Source of the DNA: Phanerochaete sordida
Lineage: Eukaryota; Basidiomycota; Agaricomycetes; Polyporales; Phanerochaetaceae
Assembly (NCBI GenBank): GCA_019973155.2
Contig: BPQB01000205.1
Span: 1-13,417 of the forward strand
Length of the DNA: 13,417 nucleotides
Direction of reading: 5' to 3'
Every line of letters starts with the position of its first letter. Position 1 is the stretch's first letter. Shown in pieces: positions 1-8,687 of this stretch. The translations under genes and the position numbers were made by a program. The notes beneath the pieces are model-generated. The model was not told where the DNA came from. It did no database searches and saw nothing but the letters and a program-made list of their open reading frames with translations.

Positions 1-5
1 GTGAG

Positions 6-426
6 CTATCCAAGCCCCGCTGCAAAGAACCCTGAGTGCCGGCTGGCCAGCACCTTGCTGCAGAATGGTGCACTATGCGGCGCAGCAGTTGCTGCAGCGT
101 GATGCTTCACACATGCCCCAAAGGGTGTCGTAGCAGTACTGATAATCTTGCGGTGTTTCGCGTACAATTTGAGAGTGTCCTGACCTACCCTCGGTGTCAG
201 CCAAGTACGATGCAGTACTGGGTGCGAGACACGTACCTTCTTGCAGGGCCTGGCGGCTGCCGCCTGCCGCGGCGACCGCGTCGGGCACTTTCTGAGTCGG
301 TACGGACGACTTCTTGTGACGAACTCGGGTGCTCGAGCCGTCGCGAAGATGTTCGCGGCTGCTCGTTATGTGGCCCCTGTCGGACTTCTCTTTCGGCGAG
401 CGAGCGAGTTTGGAGTCCCGGGCCAT
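6..426 (-). CDS. Small uncharacterised two-exon protein (122 aa)
   Basis: Function not recognised. The ATG at 426 follows a pyrimidine-rich leader typical of fungal promoters (about 427-500). Exon 1 is 426-237, the intron 236-185 (52 nt, donor GTACGT, a GGCTGAC branch-like site, acceptor GGTAG), and exon 2 is 184-6, giving an intact 122-residue frame. The N-terminal half is basic and Ser/Arg-rich (MARDSKLARSPKEK...), probably disordered. The C-terminal half is compact, with the segment TPFGACVKHHAAATAAPH followed by one more Cys and a SRHSGFF motif. The stop at 8-6 is only a few bases from the window edge. The C-terminus is abrupt, so the gene may use another intron and continue outside, or be truncated. 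Its opening residues MARDS match those of the gene at 11056, but the rest does not, so I do not claim relationship. Confidence 0.55.
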
Positions 427-1101
427 CGTTGTGGTGACCGGCGAGTGAAAGACAGAGATGGCGGATGTTCGACGGCGGGAGACGAACGACGGACGGGGTA
501 AGATGAGAGGACAGTTCAGATGCTTGTGACAGACGGGGGGAGCGTTCCTGTGAGACGGTCGTCTGTGAGCAGCCGTAATCTGGGCGACCAACAGCGCGTA
601 CCGTCCTGCCCCGCGGTGGCGCGAATCTCCAGATACTAAGTCCCGCCCAGGTCGTCTGATATCACAGCACCACTCTCAGTTCAACTCGGAAGGCGGCGAG
701 CGTCACTGTCACCTGTTCTCGTTGGCTCAACTCTGCACGAATAGCGCCGTGAGCTGGCGAGCGGAAAATCGGCGTGAATAATGCTTACCCAACGCGCCGT
801 CGGCGGACGCTGAATACCGACAGGCGGGTAGCGGAGTCGCATCTTCTACAGCACCGGGAACTGCACACAGGGTGGATTTAGCCGATTGTTATTGCCACCG
901 ATGGTGGAGACTTGAGGAGTGAACGGAGGCCGTCAAGGACGAGGGCTGTCGCTTGGTGGCCGCCATTGTGGGGCAGCGACAGCGCTCTTGTCGCGCGCGC
1001 TGCTCTAAAACACATGCGGGTCAGCGGGGGGCAGAAGACGCGAGCGCAGTGACGCGAACATCGCCGAGGGACAGGAGTGCGCTGGGCAGGGCGGCGCATT
1101 T
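427..1101. other. Intergenic stretch without a supported gene
   Basis: The first ~130 bases, read on the minus strand, are pyrimidine-rich and probably form the promoter/leader of the gene starting at 426. Beyond that I see only frames that overlap on both strands without splice signals or recognisable motifs. No RNA gene or tandem repeat was seen. Confidence 0.5.
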
Positions 1102-1822
1102 GCAAACGGGGGAGTGCGAGGACGTCCGGACGCTCGTAGCTCCACAGGCTCGGAGAAGAGGTCGTCGAGGGTGGCCGTTCGCCAGGGAGTGCCCGGCTGA
1201 ACGTCGCAGGCACAAGGTCCGGGGTGGCAGACCGGGCGCGGCGGGCGCGGCGGGCGCAGCGTGCCAGCGTGCGCAGCAGCAAACGGATGCGTTCTTCGCG
1301 GTGGAGACGGTGTTGGATTCCATTCGGAGCTGGCTAGCAGCGGTGTCTTCGAGCGACCCTGGAATTAATGAGGCCATTTCTGGGACCGTGACGGAGACGC
1401 GACGCGACGAGGTTGGTGATTGGCGGTCGAGTGGAGCGCGCGTTGTTCGAGTCGCGGGCGCAGTTTCTCAGCCGGGTGAACGCTACGCGACCGTTTTGGG
1501 CGGATCCTACAGATGTTAGATCTGAGGCGGCGGCGACGAAGACCGAGCACCCTTTACCTGGCAAAGTGGCGGACAACGTCATCGCGTGGCAACCGTCCGT
1601 CGGGGCCCTTCCGTGCACGGAGCTGGAAGGCGACGGACGGCGCAGGGCGAGCCGGGAATCGCACGAGCCGGCTGATACCAGCACAGCCCGTGGATGGAGG
1701 ATGTCGAGGCGGCAGAGGTCGCAGGGGAAGCTGAGCTGCGAGTAGTACGAGCAGACGTGGGGGTGGCGAAAGCCAAAGCGCCGCCGCGACTTGGCACTGT
1801 CCCATGGAGACACGTGATCGCC
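1102..1822 (-). repeat. Dispersed ~720-bp repeat, copy 1
   Basis: This segment is the reverse complement of 9995-10718. By eye only about six substitutions, all transitions, and one 3-bp indel separate the copies. It is assigned to the minus strand because the clearest splice signals read that way: donor GTAAAG, branch CTAAC and acceptor TGTAG give a 51-nt intron at 10263-10313 in copy 2, with the same bases here. Both strands carry long open frames. The plus strand has plausible segments such as TDAFFAVETVLDSIRSWLAA, and the minus strand has RLPRDDVVRHFA joining RIRPKRSR across the intron. I could not decide which, if either, is translated. Toward 1989 it continues as the 3' flank of the CxxC/HxC gene, which is shared with the right edge of the window. 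Confidence 0.85.
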
Positions 1823-1862
1823 TCGGGCGGTCGAGCCCTCGGACACCGCTGTTCGTACGCGG

Positions 1863-1989
1863 CACCGCCGCCCTGCTCCCGTCTCGTCGCGTCGTCGCGA
1901 ACAACACGTCGCGTCGGCCAGGGCAGATCCAAGAACTCAAGGCGCGACATTCGATTTGTTGTACAGACAAGACATTCAAACTACAATTA
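1863..1989 (-). repeat. Shared 3' flank, left copy (inverted relative to 13291-13417)
   Basis: Read on the minus strand from the TAA stop of the CxxC/HxC gene, these 127 bases are identical to 13291-13417, which follow the stop of the paralogue at the right edge. The adjoining coding tails differ. The match ends only because the window ends, so the right copy may extend through the whole 1102-1989 segment. It probably contains the 3' UTR of both genes. Confidence 0.9.
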
Positions 1990-2660
1990 CTGCTTCTTCG
2001 GTGCGACACCGACAGCGATCTTCGGGCAGGTCTTCTCGTGAACGGCGAACGAGGACTTGCACGTGAATAACTTGCACAGGCCGCACCTAGCCCACATCTT
2101 CAGGAAATCCTCCTTACTCGTCCACCACTCGCCCCCATGCTTCCCAAAGGAGGGGCGGGCCTCTCCGCACTGATGAGTCGTACCGTTGAGGTACGACGTC
2201 GTACAGTTGGCGCAGGTCTTGTAGCAAGAGCGTAGTTCTGCCTCCGACAGGGGTCGTTGGTCGGACGTCAGCCACGCTTTCCACAGGGCATCTGACGGCT
2301 TGATCCTGTCCGTCTTGGGCTTCTGGACATCGACCTCGTTGAGGACTTGAGGGAGCGTCAATATCAGTGTCGAGCGGTTTAGGCACACACTCACATGGGA
2401 GACTTTCGTAAGCCGACCGTTTTTTGGTCGCACGTTTCCCACCACGACTAATCTCTGCAGCAGCTGACCCTGTCAGGAAGTCACGCTCGTCGCGAGTAGA
2501 CATAGCTTGCCTCGTTTCTTTTGAGCTGCTTTCTGTTGAACTTCGACTTGAGGTTCTACGAGATTCTCTTGAACACCGTTATAGCGTTTGCCAAAGATCA
2601 CCGGCCCATACCTATCTTCTGCGTGTTACCCTCGGTTTTGGATTTGGCACGAGTGCGCAT
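1987..2660 (-). CDS. CxxC/HxC zinc-ligand protein, short paralogue (176 aa)
   Basis: Unknown function; a putative zinc-binding nuclear protein by inference. Model: exons 2660-2630, 2567-2502, 2469-2395 and 2345-1987. Introns are 62, 32 and 49 nt. The last is canonical (GTGAGT...TTGACGCTCCCTCAAG); the 32-nt one has a weak GTCTAC donor and is the least certain. The ATG at 2660 is chosen because a TATATA box lies 73 bp upstream and a CT-rich leader separates them. An alternative ATG at 2503 needs no 32-nt intron and gives 155 aa. The N-terminus is Lys/Arg-rich (QQKAAQKKRGK, KRATKKR). The C-terminal half has C102-x2-C105-x9-H115-x-C117 and C145-x2-C148-x11-H160-x3-C164, which could bind two metal ions. 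Intron phases and the LP-F-L-[DN]-E-V junction match the gene at 12558. It lacks the acidic stretch of the other two paralogues. Confidence 0.75.
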
Positions 2661-2732
2661 GTTGAACGTAGAGCGAGAGAGAAAGAGTACGGGGAATGGG
2701 TACGAAGTCGTGAGGCGAAGAAGACTGGGGCC

Positions 2733-2738
2733 TATATA
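2733..2738 (-). promoter_or_regulatory. TATA box for the short CxxC/HxC gene
   Basis: TATATA on the minus strand, followed by a CT-rich leader and the ATG at 2660, 73 bp away. The layout is that of a typical fungal core promoter and it supports the upstream start codon. Confidence 0.5.
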
Positions 2739-2739
2739 C

Positions 2740-3125
2740 ATGAAGTGAGCGCCTGTAATGGGTCAGCGGAAGTAACTCAGATAGCCGCTACCGCAGCTGA
2801 CGCGGTCTCCGGCCCACGACATCGCTTTACGGCTCCACGTCTGACATCACCCAACGCCGGGGCTGCCGTCGTTTCCATCACTCGTTGCGGCACGAGCGCC
2901 GTGGATTGAGAGCTATCTTGTGGCGAGGAACAGTGTCGACCTGGGAACCCGAAGTGCACACTACCGGTCTGAGGTATGACCTGTGAGCTTATCTCGAGAC
3001 ACGCCGCCGCACACGGAGCTGGGATCCTCTGGTGCGGGTGTTAGATGACCAAGATGTATGGATTCGCGATATACATGTCATTTCAGTGAGAGGGATGCAG
3101 AATGCGCCGAAACGAAGTGAATCTT
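2740..3125. other. Intergenic: upstream region of one gene and 3' UTR of the next
   Basis: This lies between the TATA box of the short CxxC/HxC gene and the stop of the 844-residue gene, both on the minus strand. The part nearest 3125 is probably 3' UTR. No supported ORF or repeat. Confidence 0.45.
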
Positions 3126-5860
3126 CTACAAGCGGCGAGCAAGGCTCTTCGGTAAAAGTAGAGGGAGGATAGGTCGACGTCCGTAGCGTTGGTGAAAAGC
3201 GCGCGCGTAAAACAAGAAAACGCTGTACTCGAACTCGAAAAAGGCGAAGGCGTTCCATGCAGTCGCGGGGTTCCAAGTCTTGTACTCGTCGCCACCGGGC
3301 CACGAAGATAGAACGAACGCCAGCTGTTTCACAGCTGGAATACGGTCTGCCCACAGAATCGATGAGAGCACATCGCATTGATCGGTGTCCTCCCACGTCG
3401 GCCGCAGGTGGCCATTGCGCCAGACGCGACAAACAAGACTCTCCCTTCGAGCAGCGACGGCGCGGTCGGGATGGTCGTAAACAACCCGCAGAATGGCACG
3501 ATCAAGCTCCAACAGTTCCAAGCGGAAGTTGGCGACGGAGAGCTCCCATAGGATCTCGTGCAGGAGCGTATGGCCAGGTTGCGCTGCGATATCCGCGGAT
3601 CTAAGCGTGACTTTGCCCCACGAAACTTGCTGGTCGGCATCGTAGGGGTCGAATCCTGCTAGGACGCCAAAGCGAACGTTGACGTCGATGTTGGAGGCTA
3701 AGCGCCGATACTGAGCTTTCTCGTTCTTCTTCGACTTGTACGAATTGCCCGAAGGACCAGTCCGTTGTCGCTTGGCTTCAGGTGGCGCGGAGGGTAGCCT
3801 TTGGATGTCAGCGAGAGCTGACTTCGGCTTGACCACGCTCGAGTCGTAAGGGATAGAGTAGTATAGCCCGTCCAGCGCAGCCCTCCATTCATGCGCGGTC
3901 ATAGGCGTGGAGCCTTGCTCACCGACGCGGGACAAGTGATCGAAACACCATTGTCTGATACGAAGCCAGTTGTGCGTTTTGTGGACCACGGGCGGGGAGT
4001 CTGATTCCGAAGCGTAGAAGAGATGGACGGGGGGAAGGTGGTATTTCTGCATTTTCCCGTTGTCGTCGCGGAAATTTTCGAGCATGAAATGTTCGAGCCG
4101 GGACAGACTCTCGCTCTGGTGGGCCCATGATGGAGGTCTGGTCACCTTTTTTTTGCGCAACTCCCCTTTGGAACGAGGCGCCTCGTCCCGAACGTCCAGA
4201 CGCTGTAGGGTCGAAGTGAGTGACTCGATGACTCGGTCGAGATCCGCATCGGTCTCTGGGAGCGTTTGGACGAGCTTGTCTTCGGTATCTTCGAGCGAAA
4301 TAAGCTAGAATACTTCGCGCTCGTCTACTGAACATACCAGGTTGATAATAACGCTTGAGCTCGTCCACGTCGGCCTCGTCCAAGCGATACTCTTCCATAC
4401 CTACAGTGTATTGAGCGGCTTATACAGCTCGGAAAGAAACACTACGTACCTGACGCCCCCTCACTTTCGTATTCGCCGATCACGCCAGAGGATGGCTCTT
4501 CAGCGTCTGCCGACGACGCCGATTGTTCGAGTGAGAGTGGCACCGCTTCTAAAGGACAGTATGTATCTGGGCGTAGCTGAGACAGCGCACGAAAGGGACT
4601 TACTGCTTGTCCCGAAGATGGGAACCGGGTCAATACAGAAATTGTAGTGGGGTCGGACAATCTCCGGATCGACTGTGTCCGTGAGACCGTAGATAGGCGA
4701 ATGCGAGAGGGAAAACTTGCGAACGTAGACTCGCAGATCTTGATAGGACATATTTCGCAGGCGCGGCCCAGAAGCCAGTCGAGGTGCTGGTACAGTGACG
4801 CCGTCCTCTTCGATCGTCGAAATGGCACTGAAATAGATGGAAGGATCGACAAAGTTCTGCACCGCTAGGATGCGGGTTTGGGTCGTGAGGAAGCTGATGT
4901 TATGGATATACCAGACAGGCACTCCGACCCGAAACATGTCGTACACCAGAGCAGGATCCGAAGTGATCACACCTCTGATGGGGAGTACAGGAAACGGCTT
5001 CATGAAGGTGGGATCGAGTTGTCGAGGACGCACGACGTCAAGCCAGAGAATCCAGGCGCGCAAGTCGAGGAGGAGGCGCTGCCATTCTCGGAACCAAAGA
5101 ACCGCGTCGAACCACTCCATGGAATGATACCTGAGAACAGTATATGCACGATTGAGTTGCATGGCCTTGCTGGTTTGGTAGACAGTGGTGTCGACCTCGA
5201 CCTGCCGGATATGTACGGGGACGTCGCTGGTCTGGGGCTCGGCGAGTCTCTGAGCAGTCTGCTCTGCAAGCCGCTTCGCTTCTTCTGTGGCGTTCTCCAT
5301 GTTGTCGAGAAGGTGGCGATCGATCAGTCCTTCCGTAGGCGAAAAGCCCTGGGTGGTTCGGTAGAAGTCGCGAGATTTCACCAGGTGTATCCAAGCAATA
5401 CCGGGATCCGCGAAGGCGAAGGGGATGTGACTTTGATCGAGAGCGTACGGCCCATGCACAGCGTCCTGGTGGAGCTTGGCTAGACGTGGGTTACAGGGGG
5501 CGGCCAAGGAGTACTGCTCTGGCTGGTACAGCCTCTGGGGCCACTTGTTGTGTTCATGCCATCCCAGCATCCCGTCGTTGAAGTACCCGAATCTCTGCCC
5601 TTTCGGCTGGTATGGCGGAGAAGGAATGAACCATGCGTTCGGGGTTGAAACCCACATTTGACCTTCAGTGTGAGGAAACGGCGCGCAGCAGGTCGCGTCG
5701 TACGGTGTCCAGGTAATCCCGTCCCCATAAGGGCTCACATGCTGCCGGACATCATCGATGGACGTTAAAGAGCGAAGCTGTCCGGGCCAAAACTGAGGTC
5801 ACGTTAACAACGCATCCGACGCAAGAGCGTGGTACATACCGCTTCGCAGCTCGCTGCCAT
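3126..5860 (-). CDS. Large uncharacterised agaricomycete protein, five exons (844 aa)
   Basis: Function unknown. Exons 5860-5840, 5792-4604, 4548-4450, 4400-4338 and 4288-3126 splice into one uninterrupted frame of 845 codons. Introns are 47, 55, 49, 49 and... in order 5839-5793, 4603-4549, 4449-4401 and 4337-4289, all GT-AG. The first exon is only 21 nt (MAASCEA), with ATGG context. Residues ~25-110 are Trp/Tyr/Pro-rich with HNKWPQRLY, followed by an Ala/Glu helix (~residues 170-190, EEAKRLAEQTAQRLAE). A hydrophobic Trp-rich core follows (WFREWQRLLLDLRAWILW), but it is amphipathic rather than a convincing membrane segment. After a Ser/Glu-rich linker (~404-500) come basic patches (RKKK ~502, KRQR ~630), a RFGVLAGFDPYD motif (~663-674), WELSVANFRLELLELDR (~704-720) and a C-terminal FYARAFHQRYGRRP segment. 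From memory, similar predicted proteins are frequent and multicopy in polypores; that recall is unchecked. The basic patches suggest, without proving, a nuclear location. Confidence 0.85.
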
Positions 5861-6029
5861 GGGGCGTCGCGTCGCCTTGACCAGATGTCTCCTCGAATTG
5901 CGCCGACCTCCTTATGGCGTAGCGTGCGAAGCAGCTACCAAAAGGACGGGGCTTGGAAGGAACGACTGCGTAGCCACGACACTCGCGTGCAAAAGCAGCA
6001 AAGTGCCTAGCAAACAGCAGGACCGTCGT
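5861..6029 (-). promoter_or_regulatory. Probable promoter/leader of the 844-aa gene
   Basis: About 170 bp separates the ATG at 5860 from the minisatellite. No TATA box is evident, so the transcription start cannot be placed. The region holds no supported gene. Confidence 0.35.
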
Positions 6030-6250
6030 GCTTGGCGAGTCGGACGGACGGGACGCGGGCGGACGAGAAGCAGGCGGACGAGCGGCAAGCGGGCGAGACG
6101 CGGGCGGACGAGAGGCAGGCGGGCGAGACGCGGGCGGACGAGAGGCAGGCGGGCGAGACGCGGGCGGACGAGAGGCAGGCGGGCGGACGAGAGGCAGGCG
6201 GGCGAGACGCGGGCGGACGAGGCAGGCGGCGGGCGGACGAGGCGGCAGCG
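6030..6250. repeat. 30-bp GC-rich minisatellite
   Basis: The unit is a 30-mer beginning GGGCGAGACGCGGGCGGACG and ending AGAGGCAGGC. Three near-perfect consecutive units are visible at about 6091-6180. Shortened or degenerate units flank them on both sides (about 6040-6090 and 6181-6250). Because 30 is a multiple of three and the unit lacks stops, frames on both strands stay open and translate as decamer repeats. I regard these as by-products. It sits about 180-390 bp upstream of the 844-aa gene start. Confidence 0.92.
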
Positions 6251-6537
6251 GAAGCGGGGCCGATGAATCCCACAGGCGCGTATTTCAACTTTGTTACCGT
6301 GGGAACAAACTGCCGTCTCAGACATTGCGAAACGACCACCGCAGTGCACGTCGCGCTGTGCTAATAGACAACGACATACATCCGTGATTTCGAATCCCGG
6401 GCTACCACGCGCTAACGATAACACATCGTCCAGGAAGATCTGGAGCGCGTTTTGACGTACGCCACACAGTCACCGACAGTGCTCTCAGCGGACTGCTCAG
6501 ACATGGCGCGCGCATCCGCCTCATGTCCTACACGAGT
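6251..6537. other. Stretch with no supported feature
   Basis: Unique sequence between the minisatellite and the small minus-strand ORF. A TTCGAATCCC string near 6390 recalls a tRNA T-loop, but no cloverleaf forms around it. Confidence 0.4.
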
Positions 6538-6786
6538 CTACGTCGACGTGGCGCGTATTGCCTTGTTTCGTTTATTTTGGCTTGCAATCTTCTGCGCTGT
6601 GCGCGACGCGGATGCATCGTCCTGCTGTGTCGGAATGACCGCGTTGGCCGGGAGCTGCCTCAGTACGGAGGATCGCGGACCGTAGTGCAGCTCATCGTCG
6701 CAAGTAACAATAGAGAGATACGGTATTCGTTGAGTCCACGTGGGATAAGGTTGACAATCGATCCAGGAATACAGCGTATACGACAT
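6538..6786 (-). CDS. Possible small ORF or gene remnant (82 aa)
   Basis: An ATG-initiated frame of 82 residues lies 42 bp beyond the stop of the damaged Zn2Cys6 gene, on the same strand. Its composition resembles protein more than noise: PYLSIVTCDDELHYGP, then a Gln/Ala/Ser-rich stretch and a basic C-terminus (NKRNKAIR). I do not recognise a domain. It may be the last exon of a lost gene or part of the 3' UTR of its neighbour. No intron or promoter signal supports it. Confidence 0.28.
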   Translation of the reverse strand: MSYTLYSWIDCQPYPTWTQRIPYLSIVTCDDELHYGPRSSVLRQLPANAVIPTQQDDASASRTAQKIASQNKRNKAIRATST

Positions 6787-6827
6787 AGATTACAGAAAAT
6801 GCAAGGCAGATATCTGAGCTCGTAGAT

Positions 6828-7701
6828 CTAAGAAGGACAGTATTGAATGACGCGTAGCGGGGCAGTGACACTCGGCGCACTCTGCTTCCTGCTCAGGTAC
6901 GTCGCATCGAGCTCCCGCGCGGTGTCGAAGATGATGGCGGCGAATTCAGCATCGTCGGGAAACATCTCTGCTGCAAGATACCGAATCAGCTCTAGGCGAG
7001 AGTAGTTTCTGTGACCGGCCCGCTTCATTCCATCTGGCCAATCGCACGACAGTCCATGCTTCGCACACTGCCTGCAATTAGCCCAGTATTGTCAGCGCGA
7101 TGTCTCCAATTATGGCGGAGTACTTGTCGTCTCATACCTGCATACGGGGTGCTCGCTCTCAGGATTGAGCGGTTGGCAGCCCTTGCGGCGCGCGCGGCAA
7201 GGGAGGCATGCCAGTTTTGAACGAGGGATTATGGTTCGCAGTGACGCCATGGCGGGACTCTGTCCATGCTGCTGGCGCGAGACAGGAGTGAACGACGGCG
7301 GCTGAACGTTGACGTCCGAGGGAGTTGCTGCTGCGGTAGGCACGGGGGAGGGTAGGCACGTGTTCGTCGCGCCGGAAGCATGTTGTGATGGAGTGGCAGT
7401 CGAGGCTGGCGGCGTCGGGTGCCTGGCCTTCTGCAAGGCCGACTCCCGCCGCGCAACCAGGGGGGTGATAGCACCCTCAAGAGTATAACTTGGGGTCGGG
7501 GTAAAACCCCATCGCGTTACGAAAGTCGATGAATATGGCATTGAGATCGTGAGTCTGGTCTGCACAGAGAATACCTCAGCGTTTTGGCAGCATCATAGAG
7601 CAGCCAATTGTCGTCGACGTACTTCGTAGATATTCGTTGTGTGCCTCGCTACTAAGCCGGGCAGCGGCCTTGTTGGGCGGGGCTGGAGACTCTCGCTCGA
7701 G
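6828..7701 (-). pseudogene. Zn(II)2Cys6-type protein gene, apparently damaged
   Basis: Three coding blocks read on the minus strand: 7701-7623, 7559-7138 and 7071-6828 (stop). Introns are 7622-7560 (63 nt, GTACGT donor) and 7137-7072 (66 nt, GTATGA donor, GCTAATTGCAG acceptor). Splicing the last intron completes a binuclear-cluster pattern, CLPC-x6-C-x11-C-x2-C-x6-C, preceded by a basic SKLA segment. That is the Zn(II)2Cys6 signature of fungal transcription factors. Upstream lie a helical block (HDLNAIFIDFRNAMGFYPDP) and a Pro/Thr/Ser-rich linker; downstream is a YLAAEMFPDDAEF segment. Two defects show. After KLYS the frame meets a TGA (7479-7477), and one base must be skipped to enter EGAITPLVARRESAL. 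A TAA lies just 5' of the first block, and no ATG was found. So this is a decayed copy, or the sequence has an error. The cluster is at the C-terminal side rather than the usual N-terminus, so calling it a classical regulator is uncertain. Confidence 0.65.
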
Positions 7702-8687
7702 TTAAACTCCCGCGCACACCCTGATCCTGAGTTTCGCGACCCCGTTAGGGTATTTCGGGAGCGACAGGTAAGGGGGGATTGCTATGAGAGCTTAAATAGG
7801 GGCAGTGGGGGCAAAATGCTCGACGAGAGGGGAGAGAGTCAGGCGCAGGAAGAGGCTAGGGACGACTTAAGTTGGCCTTGTCGTCGACCTGGTCGCTTAA
7901 GAAGACTCCGCTGCGTCGTACGCATGCATTCGCTTGTACGTTGCAGTTACATCACATCACTCACGTCCTGCTCGCAGTAATCAGCGCTTTGCCACGAAAT
8001 GCTCTCGGCCCCAGCGCACCTGATACAGGCCTGAGGCCTGAGGCTGCATGCTGGTCGCCACACATCTTTCGACACTGACGACGCAAAGTATTACGCGGTC
8101 TCCCATAGTTGAGAACGGATAACGGATTTATCAGAACCGATTCAGACTGCAGCCTCTTTTCGCGTCCTCGAGCGCCTACCTGGTCACGGTAATTCGTTCT
8201 CACGATCGCCCGCTCTCCTCGCCCGTCTTCGTCCTTCGCCTGCGTGCCACTGTTCCTCCTCTCCTTGATGCGTCTCACTGGTCTGTTTTCGCGCTGTACC
8301 TCACCCTTCCTCAAGCCTCAGTACAGTTCTCCTCCGAATCCTGCAATTCCCTCGGCTGCCCCTCGCCCCTCCTACGCCTTTCCGACATGCCCGCCTCCTC
8401 CACTTGCCGTCATCCTCGGCCGCTTCTCAATCCCGCCTTTGCATACCTCACTGAACACAAAGCGCAGGGCTCTTCAGTGCGTGACTACTTTCCTTCTCCT
8501 GTCCTACGCTTATCTTCCCCGCAGCGCTTCGTCCACGCTAGCCGTTTGCAGCCCGCCCTGGCTACTTTGTGGAGCACCGTGCAACAACAAGAGGTTCGTG
8601 TCGTATCCATAGAACGTGTTGCCTGCTACGCTGAAGCTCTTACCGCGAAGTCGTCGCCTTCGGATATTCTCTACCCCTCGCACCAAC
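7702..8687. other. Divergent intergenic region, pyrimidine-rich before 8688
   Basis: It separates the minus-strand Zn2Cys6 gene from the plus-strand gene starting at 8688. From about 8200 the plus strand is strongly pyrimidine-rich, as expected of a fungal promoter and leader. A frame from 8387 to 8815 is open but overlaps the next gene in another frame and has no recognisable content. A short tandem GCCTGAG duplication occurs near 8028-8043. No RNA gene was found. Confidence 0.4.

Noticed and set aside
36..501. Plus-strand ORFs over the first gene
   Set aside because: Shadows of the minus-strand two-exon gene, without splice or promoter support.
953..1519. 188-aa plus-strand ORF in repeat copy 1 as a gene
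   Set aside because: Parts look protein-like, but the N-terminal half is low-complexity Arg/Ala, and the best intron signals are on the opposite strand; left undecided inside the repeat entry.
4878..5483. 201-aa plus-strand ORF
   Set aside because: Antisense to the well-supported long exon 5792-4604 of the 844-aa gene.
6030..6250. Regular 30-bp repeats resembling a CRISPR array
   Set aside because: Units are directly tandem with no spacers, the context is a eukaryotic gene region, and no cas-like gene is present.
6330..6410. tRNA-like TTCGAATCCC sequence
   Set aside because: The flanking bases do not pair into a T stem, and no acceptor, D or anticodon arms could be drawn.
5912..6424. Long open frames on both strands over the minisatellite
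   Set aside because: They arise from a 30-bp stop-free unit; composition is pure repeat, and they overlap one another and the promoter region.
7639..7980. 113-aa plus-strand ORF opposite the Zn2Cys6 gene
   Set aside because: Overlaps the first coding block of the minus-strand gene and its promoter; sequence is Arg-rich and without motifs.
8244..8612. 122-aa ORF in the pyrimidine-rich region
   Set aside because: Pro/Ser/Leu composition follows from CT-rich leader sequence; no motif or splice context.
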